Assembly: GCA_031253835.1 (NCBI GenBank) | Contig: JAIRVP010000043.1 | Span: 124,001-188,000, forward strand | Length of the DNA: 64,000 nt | Source: Burkholderia sp. | GTDB lineage: Bacteria > Pseudomonadota > Gammaproteobacteria > Burkholderiales > Burkholderiaceae | Direction of reading: 5' to 3' | Shown: piece after piece, positions 45,438 to 53,720 of the stretch | Layout: each line of letters opens with the position of its first letter | Position numbering within the stretch: position 1 is the first letter of the stretch | Notes under the pieces: generated by a model | Seen by the model: the letters and a program-made list of their open reading frames with translations, nothing else | Database searches by the model: none | Told to the model about the DNA's origin: nothing | Made by a program: the position numbers and the translations under genes

Positions 45438-45637
45438 GGTGCTTCCTTGCGAACGGTCGACATCGTGAATGCCAACACGGCTGCCGCCGGCCCTGCCCGC
45501 GCCGCCTGCCGTTCGCCGGGCCGGCCCGGGCGCGTTCGCGCGGGAGCAGATCGGCGGAGGAAGCGGAAAACACCGGGCGTCGGGCCTGCTGCGGCCGTGG
45601 ACGATGCGCCGCCTCCCCGCGGCGCTGAACCCCAACG

Positions 45638-45866
45638 TTTAGGCCGGTATCCGGGCTGGCGAACACGCCGCTTCGCCTTCCCGGATGCGCGCGGCATCCA
45701 GTGGCGGTCGTCCGCCTGCACGCGGCAGGCGGCGAAGCGGCGCTGCGTCGCGCTGCACGCGACACGTTCGCTTACCGTTGCGGGGGCAGCACAGGTTGGC
45801 TCGGCTGCGGCGCAGGCAGGCTCCCTGTTTCCCGTTTAACTGCGCGCGCCGGAGCGGCACGCGCGA
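45638..45866 (-). promoter_or_regulatory. Cobalamin riboswitch upstream of the cobW operon
   Basis: On the minus strand in order: AGTTAAACGGGAAACAGG (45841-45824), CTGCCCCCGCAACGGTAAGC, GCCACTG (45705-45699), and the B12-box region GCCAGCCCGGATACCGGCC (45661-45643). These are the conserved blocks of the adenosylcobalamin riboswitch. It lies about 200 bp ahead of the small ORF and cobW and should turn the operon off when B12 is sufficient. Confidence 0.93.
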
Positions 45867-45883
45867 GCACCAAAACGCGTGCG

Positions 45884-45912
45884 AGTGTAGGCGGCGGTGC
45901 GGGGAGCGTCAA
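45884..45912 (-). promoter_or_regulatory. Sigma-70-like promoter of the cobW operon
   Basis: Minus strand: TTGACG (45912-45907), 17-bp spacer, TACACT (45889-45884). Transcription would start near 45877, just before the riboswitch. Confidence 0.65.
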
Positions 45913-45980
45913 GGCGGCATGGGCCGCCGGCCTGCGCTCCGCACCGCCCGCGCGCCGCGCCGGAGGCCGCCCGTGGCCGG

Positions 45981-46009
45981 TTCGCGCGGGCGAACCGCTG
46001 TGCTATCGT
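45981..46009 (+). promoter_or_regulatory. Possible promoter of the cobA operon
   Basis: Plus strand: TTCGCG (45981-45986), 17-bp spacer, and TATCGT (46004-46009) preceded by TGC, an extended -10. The predicted start near 46016 lies just ahead of the riboswitch. The -35 is weak. Confidence 0.45.
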
Positions 46010-46029
46010 ATGCGCCGCGTTCGGTGCTC

Positions 46030-46232
46030 GCATGTGCATTCCGCCCATGCAGTTAAACGGGAAACAGGAGGCGGATACCCGCCCGGCCTGTGCTGTCCCC
46101 GCAACGGTACGCCGCCCGCGCGACGCGCTCCCCGCGCACGCGCCCAGGCCGCCCGCGATGCCACTGCCCTTCACCGGGCGGGAAGGCTGCGGCCTGGCAA
46201 GCGGCCAGCCCGGATACCGGCCGACGCAAGGG
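46030..46232 (+). promoter_or_regulatory. Cobalamin riboswitch upstream of cobA
   Basis: It has the same conserved blocks as the divergent copy: AGTTAAACGGGAAACAGG (46051-46068), CTGTCCCCGCAACGGTA, GCCACTG (46160-46166), and GCCAGCCCGGATACCGGCC (46204-46222). The first block is an exact 18-base match and the last an exact 19-base match to the riboswitch on the other strand. Confidence 0.93.
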
Positions 46233-46408
46233 GCGAGCCCGATGCTCGCCGAACGCCCGATCCGCGGGGGACGGATGGGGTGCGCATTCCGCCCGCGTTC
46301 GCGCGGCTTCGCCCGATCCGTCATGCATTGCCTGTTCGCCGGCCGCCGATGTGCCGCCCGCCTTTCCTGTTCCACTGTTTCGACACGGTGCGTGCCGTGC
46401 CGCGTGCA

Positions 46409-47158
46409 ATGAGCCGCGCGTGGCTCATCGGCGCGGGCCCCGGCGACGCCGACCTGCTGACGCTCAGGGCCGTGCGCGCGATCGGCGCGGCCGACGTGCT
46501 GCTCGTCGACGATCTCGTGAACCCCGACGTGCTGCGCCATGCGCGCGCCGACGCGCAGATCGAGCACGTCGGCAAGCGCGGCGGCCATGCGTCGACGCCG
46601 CAGGAAGCGATCGTCGCCGCGATGCTCGCGCACCTGCGCGCGGGCCGCAGCGTCGCGCGGCTCAAGGGCGGCGATCCGTTCGTGTTCGGCCGCGGCGGCG
46701 AGGAACTGGCCGCGCTCGGTGCGGCGGGCTTTGCGGTCGAAGTCGTGAACGGCATCACTGCCGGTATCGCGGCGCCGGCCGCGCTCGGCATTCCGGTCAC
46801 GCAGCGCGGCGACGCGCAGGGCGTGATCTTCGTCACGGGCCACGGCGCGGGCGCCGACGAGCCCGACTGGCGCGCGCTCGCCGCCACGCGCATGACGATC
46901 GTGATCTACATGGGCATTCGCCGGCTCGACGCGATTGCCGCCGCGCTGCGCGACGGCGGCCTGCCCGGCGATACGCCGTGCGCGGCGATCGAAAACGCGA
47001 CGCGCCCCGAACAGCGGCACGTGCTCGCGACACTCGACAGCCTCGTCGAACGCGTCGGCGCGACCGGGCTCGGTTCGCCGGCGATCGTCGTGATCGGCCG
47101 CGTCGCGGCGCTCGCCGGCGATCCGGCCGTGCGCGCGGCGCTCGGCGGCCGTGCATGA
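46409..47158 (+). CDS. cobA: Uroporphyrinogen-III C-methyltransferase
   Basis: A 249-aa SAM methylase that makes precorrin-2, the branch point to B12 and siroheme. Gly-Ala-Gly-Pro-Gly-Asp-Ala-Asp-Leu-Leu-Thr, Val-Gly-Lys-Arg-Gly-Gly, and Leu-Lys-Gly-Gly-Asp-Pro-Phe-Val-Phe-Gly-Arg-Gly-Gly-Glu-Glu are the SUMT signatures. The ATG at 46409 has no clear Shine-Dalgarno; in-frame alternatives lie upstream. It is first in the cobA-cobE-cobO-cobB operon behind a cobalamin riboswitch. Confidence 0.93.
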   Translation: MSRAWLIGAGPGDADLLTLRAVRAIGAADVLLVDDLVNPDVLRHARADAQIEHVGKRGGHASTPQEAIVAAMLAHLRAGRSVARLKGGDPFVFGRGGEELAALGAAGFAVEVVNGITAGIAAPAALGIPVTQRGDAQGVIFVTGHGAGADEPDWRALAATRMTIVIYMGIRRLDAIAAALRDGGLPGDTPCAAIENATRPEQRHVLATLDSLVERVGATGLGSPAIVVIGRVAALAGDPAVRAALGGRA

Positions 47159-47532
47159 TGCGCGTCGCGCTCGGCATCGGTTTTCGCGCGGGCGTCACGG
47201 CCGCGCAACTCGATGCCGCGATCCGCGCGGCGCTGGCGCGGTACCCGGCTGCCGAACCGGCGCTCGTCGCGACGCTCGCCGACAAGGCGCGAGCCCGTGC
47301 GCTGCGCACGCTGTGTGCGCGCCGCGGCTGGCCGCTCGTCGCATTCGACGCGCTGCAGCTGGCGAGCCGTCCCGAACTGGCCGTGAGCGGCCCGTCGGAC
47401 GCCGCGCTTGCGCGCTTCGGTGTCGCCGGTGTGGCCGAACCATGCGCGCAGCTCGCGGCGCCGCACGGCAGGTTGCTGGGCCCCAAATCCATCCGGGACG
47501 GCGTGACGGTCGCGCTCGCCGGCCCGCTCTGA
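47155..47532 (+). CDS. cobE: CobE/CbiG C-terminal-like cobalamin biosynthesis protein
   Basis: A 125-aa protein matching the C-terminal lobe of CbiG (CobE). It begins Leu-Gly-Ile-Gly-Phe-Arg-Ala-Gly-Val-Thr and contains Ala-Thr-Leu-Ala-Asp-Lys-Ala. In the aerobic pathway CobE is needed but its reaction is not well defined. The ATG at 47155 overlaps the cobA stop. A second CbiG-like domain already exists in the CbiG-CobJ fusion. Confidence 0.85.
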   Translation: MMRVALGIGFRAGVTAAQLDAAIRAALARYPAAEPALVATLADKARARALRTLCARRGWPLVAFDALQLASRPELAVSGPSDAALARFGVAGVAEPCAQLAAPHGRLLGPKSIRDGVTVALAGPL

Positions 47533-47566
47533 ACCCTTTGTTTCGCTTTCGACAGGACGATTTCCG

Positions 47567-48169
47567 ATGAAGACCGATGCCGAATCCCATCAGCGGATGA
47601 CCGAGCGCCGCCGCGCCGGCCACGAGAAGAAGCAGGCCGCCGCCACCCACGAAAAGGGCCTGCTGATCGTCAATACCGGCAACGGCAAGGGCAAGAGCAC
47701 GGCCGCGTTCGGCATGGCCGTGCGCGTGCTCGGGCACGGCATGCGGCTCGGTGTCGTGCAGTTCATCAAGGGCGCGCTGCACACGTCCGAGCGCGACTTC
47801 CTCGGCGCGGTCGCGGAATGCGATTTCGTGACGATGGGCGACGGCTATACGTGGAACACGCAGAACCGCGACGCCGACATCGCGACCGCGCGCAAGGGCT
47901 GGGACGAGGCGCGCCGGATGATCGAAAGCGGCGATTACCGGATGGTGATCCTCGACGAGCTGAACACGGTGCTGAAGTACGAATACCTGCCGCTCGACGA
48001 AGTGCTCGCGACGCTCGTCGCGCGTCCGGATTCGGTGCACGTCGTCGTGACCGGGCGGCACGCGCCCGATGCGCTGATCGACGCGGCCGACCTCGTCACC
48101 GAAATGCGGCTCGTCAAGCATCCGTACAAGGAGCAAGGCGTGAAGGCGCAGCGCGGCGTGGAGTTCTGA
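47567..48169 (+). CDS. cobO: Corrinoid adenosyltransferase (CobO/BtuR family)
   Basis: A 200-aa enzyme that transfers the 5'-deoxyadenosyl group from ATP to reduced corrinoid. The P-loop variant is at residues 36-45 (Asn-Thr-Gly-Asn-Gly-Lys-Gly-Lys-Ser-Thr); Asp-Glu-Leu-Asn-Thr-Val and Thr-Gly-Arg-His-Ala-Pro are further CobO/BtuR motifs. It ends two bases before the cobB GTG. Confidence 0.95.
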   Translation: MKTDAESHQRMTERRRAGHEKKQAAATHEKGLLIVNTGNGKGKSTAAFGMAVRVLGHGMRLGVVQFIKGALHTSERDFLGAVAECDFVTMGDGYTWNTQNRDADIATARKGWDEARRMIESGDYRMVILDELNTVLKYEYLPLDEVLATLVARPDSVHVVVTGRHAPDALIDAADLVTEMRLVKHPYKEQGVKAQRGVEF

Positions 48170-48171
48170 GC

Positions 48172-49476
48172 GTGCCGGCCTGCCCCGCGCTGTTCGTCAG
48201 CGCGCCCGCATCGGGCCAGGGCAAGACGTCGGTGACGGCCGGCCTGGCGCGGCTGCACCGCCGGCTCGGCCGCCGCGTGCGCGTGTTCAAGACCGGGCCC
48301 GATTTTCTCGATCCGATGCTGCTCGAACGCGCGAGCGGCGCGCCCGTGCATGCGCTCGACCTCGGCATGGTCGGCGAAGCCGGCTGCCGCGCGCTGCTTG
48401 CCGATGCCGCGCGCGACGCGGACCTGATCCTGATCGAAGGCGTGATGGGGCTGTTCGACGGCACGCCGAGCAGTGCCGATCTCGCGGCCGCGTTCGGCGT
48501 GCCGGTCGTCGCGGTGATTTCGGCGAAGGCGATGGCGCAGACGTTCGCGGCGATCGCGTTCGGGTTGGCGCGGTTCAGGCCGGGGCTGCCGTTTCACGGC
48601 GTGCTGGCGAACCGCGTCGGCTCGGCGCGGCATGCGGAACTGCTGCAACAGGCGCTGCCCGGCGACCTCCGCTGGCTCGGGCACGTACCGGCCGACGCGG
48701 GCATCGCACTGCCGGAGCGGCATCTCGGCCTGCACCAGCCGGCCGACATCGACGATCTCGATGCGCGGCTCGATCGCGCGGCCGACGTGCTCGCACAGAC
48801 GGCGCTCGCCGAATTGCCGCCGGCCGTCGCGTTCGCGGAACCGGACCGGGTCGCGCCCCTGCCGCGCGCGCTTGCCGGCAGGCGGATCGCCGTCGCGCGC
48901 GATGCGGCGTTCTCGTTCATCTATCCGGCGAATCTCGCGCTGCTCGACGCGCTCGGTGCGCAGGTGCGGTTCTTCTCGCCGCTCGCCGACGAACCCGTGC
49001 CCGACGATTGCGACGCGCTGTTCCTGCCGGGCGGCTATCCGGAACTGCATGCGGCGACGCTTGCGGCGAATGCCGCGACCGCACGGACGATTCGCGTGCA
49101 TGCGGCGGCCGGCCGGCCGATCGTCGCGGAATGCGGGGGGATGGTGTATCTGTGCGAATCGCTGACCGACGTGGACGGCTCGACGACGCCGATGCTCGGC
49201 GTGCTGCCGGGCCAGGCGACGATGCAGCGCCGGTTCGCGGCGCTCGGCATGCAGCAGCTCGAGACACGCACCGGGCCGATGCGCGGGCATACGTTCCACT
49301 ATTCGCGGCTCGCGACGCCGCTGGAGCCGGTCGCGAGCGCCGCCCGCCCCGACGGCGCGCCGGGCAGCGGCGAAGCCGTCTACCGCCACGGCGCGATCGT
49401 CGCGACGTACATGCACATGTACTGGCCGTCGAATCCGGACGCGGTCGTGGCGTTGTTCGGCGGGGAAGCGTTCTGA
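48172..49476 (+). CDS. cobB: Hydrogenobyrinic/cobyrinic acid a,c-diamide synthase
   Basis: A 434-aa ATP- and glutamine-dependent amidase of side chains a and c. The N-terminal P-loop reads Ser-Ala-Pro-Ala-Ser-Gly-Gln-Gly-Lys-Thr-Ser, then Asp-Phe-Leu-Asp-Pro and Glu-Gly-Val-Met-Gly-Leu. The C-terminal glutamine amidotransferase has the nucleophile in Glu-Cys-Gly-Gly-Met. The GTG start at 48172 is supported by GGAG eight bases upstream. It is the last gene of the operon. Confidence 0.94.
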   Translation: MPACPALFVSAPASGQGKTSVTAGLARLHRRLGRRVRVFKTGPDFLDPMLLERASGAPVHALDLGMVGEAGCRALLADAARDADLILIEGVMGLFDGTPSSADLAAAFGVPVVAVISAKAMAQTFAAIAFGLARFRPGLPFHGVLANRVGSARHAELLQQALPGDLRWLGHVPADAGIALPERHLGLHQPADIDDLDARLDRAADVLAQTALAELPPAVAFAEPDRVAPLPRALAGRRIAVARDAAFSFIYPANLALLDALGAQVRFFSPLADEPVPDDCDALFLPGGYPELHAATLAANAATARTIRVHAAAGRPIVAECGGMVYLCESLTDVDGSTTPMLGVLPGQATMQRRFAALGMQQLETRTGPMRGHTFHYSRLATPLEPVASAARPDGAPGSGEAVYRHGAIVATYMHMYWPSNPDAVVALFGGEAF

Positions 49477-49507
49477 ACCGGATCGCGCACGACGCGCGAC
49501 CCGGTTC
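49475..49507. terminator. Hairpin between convergent cobB and amidohydrolase genes
   Basis: GAACCGGATCGCGC (49475-49488) pairs with GCGCGACCCGGTTC (49494-49507), 13 of 14 positions, with a five-base loop. It starts inside the cobB stop codon and ends three bases before the other stop. No T run. Confidence 0.5.
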
Positions 49508-49509
49508 CG

Positions 49510-50673
49510 TCACACCAGGAACGCCTCGGCCAGCTTGACCCAGTACGACGCGCCGGTCGGCAGCGCCGCGTCGTTGAAGTCGTAACCGGGGTTGTGCACC
49601 ATGCAGCCACCCTCCCCGTCGCCGTTGCCGATGATCAGGTAGCAGCCCGGGCGCTTCTCGAGCAGGAACGCGAAATCCTCGCTGCCGGTGAGCGGCACCA
49701 TCCCGTCGATCAGGTTCGTGTCGCCGACCCACTCGCGCGCGACGTTGCGCGCAAATGCCGTCATCTCCGCATCGTTGACGAGCACCGGGTAGCGGCGCTG
49801 GTAGTCGATCGTCGCGGTCGCGCCGAACACGGCCGCCTGTGCATGGACGACTTCCTTGATGCGCGTTTCGAGCAGGTCGCGCACCTCGGGCTTCAGCGCG
49901 CGCACCGACAGGCGCATCTGCGCGCGATCGGGAATCACGTTCGGCGCCTCGCCCGCGTGGATCGCGCCGACCGTGACGATCGCCATGTCGAGCGGCGATA
50001 CGTTGCGCGACACGATCGTCTGCAGCGCCAGCACGATCTGCGCGCACACGACGACGGGATCGATCGCCTTGTGCGGCACCGCGCCGTGGCCGCCGCGGCC
50101 CTGCACGTCGATGACGACGGTATCCGACGACGCCATGAACGGCCCCGGCAGGAAGCCGAACCGGCCGGTCGGGAAGCCCGGCATGTTGTGCATCGCGAAG
50201 ATCGCATCGCACGGGAACTGCTCGAACAGCCCTTCGTCGAGCATCTTCTTCGCACCGCCGAGCCCTTCCTCGGCCGGCTGGAAAATCAGGTTCAGCGTGC
50301 CCGAGAAACGGCGCTCGCGCGCGAGATGCTTCGCGGCCGCGAGCAGCATCGCCGTGTGGCCGTCGTGGCCGCATGCGTGCATCTTGCCGGCGATCGTGCT
50401 CTGGTACGGCAGCCCGGTCGCCTCGTGGATCGGCAGCGCGTCCATGTCGGCGCGCAGGCCGAGGCGCTGCGCGCCGTCGCCCACCTTCAACTGGCCGACG
50501 ACACCGGTGCCGCCGAGCCCGCGATGCACCGTGTAGCCCCACGACTGCAGTTGCGCCGCGACGAGGTCGCTCGTCGCGAATTCCTCGAAACCCAGCTCGG
50601 GATGGGCATGAATGCGGTGCCGGATCTCGATCATTTCGTCGGCAAGGCCTGCGGGGATCACGCTGTGCGTCAC
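49510..50673 (-). CDS. M20 family amidohydrolase/peptidase (hippurate hydrolase-like)
   Basis: A 387-aa zinc hydrolase of the M20D group. Metal and catalytic residues are visible in Met-His-Ala-Cys-Gly-His-Asp-Gly-His, Gln-Pro-Ala-Glu-Glu-Gly, Met-His-Asn-Met-Pro-Gly and Gly-Ser-Glu-Asp-Phe. Such enzymes remove N-acyl groups from amino acids. The GTG at 50673 is preferred, with AGGAG about eight bases ahead. A longer frame to 50766 lacks such a site. Confidence 0.9.
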   Translation of the reverse strand: MTHSVIPAGLADEMIEIRHRIHAHPELGFEEFATSDLVAAQLQSWGYTVHRGLGGTGVVGQLKVGDGAQRLGLRADMDALPIHEATGLPYQSTIAGKMHACGHDGHTAMLLAAAKHLARERRFSGTLNLIFQPAEEGLGGAKKMLDEGLFEQFPCDAIFAMHNMPGFPTGRFGFLPGPFMASSDTVVIDVQGRGGHGAVPHKAIDPVVVCAQIVLALQTIVSRNVSPLDMAIVTVGAIHAGEAPNVIPDRAQMRLSVRALKPEVRDLLETRIKEVVHAQAAVFGATATIDYQRRYPVLVNDAEMTAFARNVAREWVGDTNLIDGMVPLTGSEDFAFLLEKRPGCYLIIGNGDGEGGCMVHNPGYDFNDAALPTGASYWVKLAEAFLV

Positions 50674-50948
50674 GGTGTCGTCTCCTGGTGTGCTTTGGGG
50701 GAATGTGCGGCCAAGGATAGTCCGATCGACGGCAACCGGGCAGACGGAAAGTCGTCGTGGTAGCAACTGCTGGTTGCTGCATGAAAACGCGGCTCACCGC
50801 TGGTGCGAACTGGCCATCCGGACGACTGTCGCGGCTGATCCAGACCCGTGAAACGGGGTGCACCACATCGATTTTCCGTGCAAGAGGATCCGGCGATGGT
50901 CAATCAGATACTGGAAATACCGGCTTCACATCAAAGGCTTGCGAAATA
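50674..50948. other. Intergenic stretch upstream of the AbiE-type module
   Basis: A divergent gap between the M20 gene and the AbiE-type module; with the operator that follows it is about 345 bp. The right end is AT-rich. It must contain the leftward promoter of the M20 gene, but I see no clear -35/-10 pair for it and no gene. Confidence 0.4.
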
Positions 50949-51005
50949 TTGTTCACTTTTTGACGCTTGTACATTTTTTGTGTACGCTGATAAAAAAGTG
51001 AACAA
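50949..51005 (+). promoter_or_regulatory. Promoter embedded in a nested inverted repeat (AbiE operator)
   Basis: Outer arms TTGTTCACTTTTT (50949-50961) and AAAAAGTGAACAA (50993-51005) and inner arms GTACA (50969-50973) / TGTAC (50981-50985) share the centre 50977. A promoter TTGACG (50960-50965), 17-bp spacer, TACGCT (50983-50988) lies inside. AbiEi-type antitoxins are known to repress their operons by binding inverted repeats. Confidence 0.7.
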
Positions 51006-51018
51006 GCGATCCTCCCTG

Positions 51019-52092
51019 ATGCCCGAGAACGCCACTCTCCCGATGTCGGAACAGCACGTGCTCGACGAGGCCTGCGCCGCGTTCGGCCGTGCAACCCGGC
51101 ACTTCAGCGCGCGGCCCGTGCGCGTGCCGGCTGCGTGCCGCGCGCGTGCCAATGCGATGATCCGCTTCGACGTGGCCGGGCACGTATTCGAGATGCCGGC
51201 CGCCGTGAGCCTGCGTGCCGAATCGCTGACGGGCGCGCTCGCGGAATTGCGCCGCCGCGGCGGCGACGCCCCGAAGCCCGGCGAGCGACCGCTGATGCTG
51301 GTCGTGCCGCATCTTTCGACCGAACTGGCCGCCGGACTGATCGACCAGGGCATCCCGTTTCTCGACACCGCCGGCAACACATGCCTGATCCAGCCGGAGG
51401 CAACCATCATGATCGCAGGCCGGCCGAAACCCGCTCGCGCACCGCGCCGGCACGCGTCGCGCGCGACCACGCCGAAGGGGCTGGCCGTCATGTTCGCGCT
51501 TGCGACGCGGCCGGGCCTCGTCGCGCAACCGTACCGGGAGATCGCCGCCGCGTCGGGCGTCGCGCTCGGCACCGTCAATCTCGCGATGGACGATCTGGTC
51601 GCACGCGGCCTGGTCGGGCAGCGCCGCAACGGCGAGCGCCTGATTCCCGACTGGCCGCGCTTCGTGCAGGAATGGGTCTCGCTGTACCCGAGCCGCTTGC
51701 GCGCGAAACTGCCGAGCCGCCGGTTTACCGGTCTTGCGCCCGACTGGTGGCGCCGCTTCGATTTCGCGGCCTTCGATGCGCAGCTCGGCGGCGAACCGGC
51801 GGCCGATCTGCTGACGCACGATCTGAAGCCTGCCGCGATCACCGTCTATACACACGGCGCGGTGTCGAACCGGCTGCTGTTGCAGGCGCGGCTGCGCCCG
51901 GACGAGCACGGCGACGTCGAAATCCTCGAAGCGTTCTGGCCGCGCTCGGCGGCGCTCGACTGGCGCGAGCAGGATGTGCCGCTCGTGCCGCCACTGCTGA
52001 TCTACGCGGATCTCGTCTCGTCCGGGGACAGCCGCAATCTCACTGCCGCCGAACGGATTCATGACCGATACCTCGCCCAGCCGCCCGCTTGA
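51019..52092 (+). CDS. AbiEi-type antitoxin/repressor of a type IV-like toxin-antitoxin system
   Basis: A 357-aa protein with a winged-helix segment in the middle (Pro-Tyr-Arg-Glu-Ile-Ala-Ala-Ala-Ser-Gly-Val-Ala-Leu-Gly-Thr-Val) and a C-terminal domain typical of AbiEi-family antitoxins. It overlaps by 32 bases with a nucleotidyltransferase gene, the standard AbiE pair order. The ATG at 51019 is used; an in-frame GTG at 50998 lies inside the operator. It likely binds the nested repeat just upstream and represses the operon. Confidence 0.8.
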   Translation: MPENATLPMSEQHVLDEACAAFGRATRHFSARPVRVPAACRARANAMIRFDVAGHVFEMPAAVSLRAESLTGALAELRRRGGDAPKPGERPLMLVVPHLSTELAAGLIDQGIPFLDTAGNTCLIQPEATIMIAGRPKPARAPRRHASRATTPKGLAVMFALATRPGLVAQPYREIAAASGVALGTVNLAMDDLVARGLVGQRRNGERLIPDWPRFVQEWVSLYPSRLRAKLPSRRFTGLAPDWWRRFDFAAFDAQLGGEPAADLLTHDLKPAAITVYTHGAVSNRLLLQARLRPDEHGDVEILEAFWPRSAALDWREQDVPLVPPLLIYADLVSSGDSRNLTAAERIHDRYLAQPPA

Positions 52093-52966
52093 AGTCGACG
52101 CGAGCCGGCCGCTCGAACCGGCGGCGATCGCGCTGTTGCAAGCGGTCGGCACGGTCTGCGCGCGCCTCGACGCACCCTTCGTCGTCGCCGGCGCAACCGC
52201 GCGCGACATCCTGATGTGGCACGTCCATGGCATCCGGCCGGTGCGCGCGACACGGGACGTCGACGTTGCCGTGTGCGCGGTGAGCTGGCCGTTTCACGCG
52301 CAACTCGTCGATGCACTCGTCGCGACGCGGCAATTCACGCGCGCGCCCAAACAGCAGCAGAAGCTGCTGTTCGACAGCGGCACGCACGGTTTTCGCACGG
52401 AGCTCGATCTCGTGCCGTTCGGGCCGCTCGAAACGCCGCCGGGAGAGATCGCGTGGCCACCGGGCGGTGAATTCGTATTGAACGTGCTCGGCTTCCAGGA
52501 AGCGGTCGATACCGCGCTGGCCGTGTCGATCAGTGCGGACACCGTGGTGCCGGTGGCGAGCCTGCCGGCGCTTGCGCTGCTGAAATTGCTCGCGTGGCAG
52601 GACCGGCGCGCGCGCCAGAACAGCGACGCGTACGACCTGCTGTTCCTGCTGCGCCATTATCACGACGCCGGCAATCGCGAACGACTCTGGGATGCCGCGC
52701 CGGACCTTCTGGAAGCGCATGCATTCCAGCCGGGCCTTGCTGCGGCCGGGCTGCTCGCGCGAGAGGCAAAACGGATCGCTTCGCCGCCAACGCACGACGC
52801 CGTCCGCACGCTCTTGTCCGACGCAGCGACATACACGGCGCTCGGCCAGGACCTGCTGGCCCGCGCGTTCGCATTGTTGCCGGGCGAATTCAGCGACGAC
52901 GCCGAACGGTATCTCGACGCGTTCCGCAGTGCGTTTCTCGCCGATCAGCCTGCCCCGCACGCATGA
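52061..52966 (+). CDS. AbiEii/AbiGii-family nucleotidyltransferase toxin
   Basis: A 301-aa nucleotidyltransferase-fold protein. The polymerase-beta-like core appears as Val-Val-Ala-Gly-Ala-Thr-Ala-Arg-Asp and Thr-Arg-Asp-Val-Asp-Val-Ala, giving the Asp-x-Asp metal pair. Lys in Leu-Leu-Lys-Leu-Leu-Ala-Trp is the usual downstream lysine. AbiEii proteins are growth-inhibiting enzymes in phage-abortive systems. Translation should be coupled to the antitoxin by the overlap. Confidence 0.8.
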   Translation: MTDTSPSRPLEVDASRPLEPAAIALLQAVGTVCARLDAPFVVAGATARDILMWHVHGIRPVRATRDVDVAVCAVSWPFHAQLVDALVATRQFTRAPKQQQKLLFDSGTHGFRTELDLVPFGPLETPPGEIAWPPGGEFVLNVLGFQEAVDTALAVSISADTVVPVASLPALALLKLLAWQDRRARQNSDAYDLLFLLRHYHDAGNRERLWDAAPDLLEAHAFQPGLAAAGLLAREAKRIASPPTHDAVRTLLSDAATYTALGQDLLARAFALLPGEFSDDAERYLDAFRSAFLADQPAPHA

Positions 52967-53014
52967 TGCGCCGCTGAGCAGCAGCGACGTCATCGCACTT
53001 CCGGCCCGACGTGT

Positions 53015-53431
53015 TCACGCCGCCCAGTCCTCCAGCGCCAACCGCGCGACACGACCGAATTCGCGGCTGTTGTGCGTGACGAGCACCGCACCCGCCGCGA
53101 TTGCATGCCCCGCAATCGACGCGTCGTTGGCACCGATCGGTGTGCCGCGTGCGGCGAGATCCGCGCGAATCGCAGCCATGGCATCGACCGCCGCCGTATC
53201 CCACGACAGCACGCCGTCCAGCCGCGAAACAAACGCCGTCACGAGTTCTGCATGCTTCGGCGACGCCCTCTTGCCAACCGCGCCAAACCGCATCTCGGCA
53301 TAGGTAATGGCGGACACGACGATCCGGTGCTGCGCATTCACGCACGACTGCAACCGCGACAGCACCACCGGTGGCCGCTCGCGCATGATGAACGAACAGA
53401 TGTTCGTATCGAGCATGTAGAGCGTGGTCAC
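53015..53431 (-). CDS. vapC: VapC toxin (PIN-domain ribonuclease)
   Basis: A 138-aa PIN protein. Acidic catalytic residues are visible: Asp8 in Met-Leu-Asp-Thr-Asn, Glu in Tyr-Ala-Glu-Met-Arg-Phe-Gly, and Asp in Gly-Ala-Asn-Asp-Ala-Ser-Ile-Ala-Gly-His. VapC toxins cut tRNA or rRNA. The GTG at 53431 overlaps the vapB stop (GTGA), so it is coupled; an in-frame ATG at 53416 would remove five residues. Confidence 0.9.
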   Translation of the reverse strand: MTTLYMLDTNICSFIMRERPPVVLSRLQSCVNAQHRIVVSAITYAEMRFGAVGKRASPKHAELVTAFVSRLDGVLSWDTAAVDAMAAIRADLAARGTPIGANDASIAGHAIAAGAVLVTHNSREFGRVARLALEDWAA

Positions 53432-53691
53432 CGGCTGGACTCCGTCGGTGCGTCGGCGTCGCCGGACAGGTCGAAGCGACCGGATTCGATGACGGCCGGG
53501 CGTTCGGCAAGGAAATCGGCATCGGCCAGCGGTTCGTTCGCGAACGACAGCCACGTCGGCCGCACCGGCCGCAGCAGCAACGTGTCGCCCTCGCGGCGGA
53601 TCTCGAGTTCCGTGACGCCCTCGAACTCCATGTCCTTCGGGATGCGGATTGCTTGGTTACGGGCGTTCTTGAAAATGGAAACGGTGCGCAT
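53428..53691 (-). CDS. vapB: VapB antitoxin (AbrB/SpoVT fold)
   Basis: An 87-aa antitoxin. The N-terminal swapped-hairpin DNA-binding domain reads Ala-Ile-Arg-Ile-Pro-Lys-Asp-Met-Glu-Phe. The C-terminal tail (Phe-Leu-Ala-Glu-Arg-Pro) binds the toxin. The ATG at 53691 has GGAG seven bases ahead; the longer frame upstream crosses the promoter. It autoregulates together with VapC in this family, consistent with the tandem repeat in its promoter. Confidence 0.9.
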   Translation of the reverse strand: MRTVSIFKNARNQAIRIPKDMEFEGVTELEIRREGDTLLLRPVRPTWLSFANEPLADADFLAERPAVIESGRFDLSGDADAPTESSR

Positions 53692-53720
53692 GAGCCACTC
53701 CAGGGGAGTACGATGCGTCC

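Noticed and set aside
45701-46408. Extension of cobA upstream through the riboswitch
   Set aside because: The open frame is an accident of GC-rich sequence. The region has the conserved riboswitch blocks, and the SUMT fold begins at 46409.
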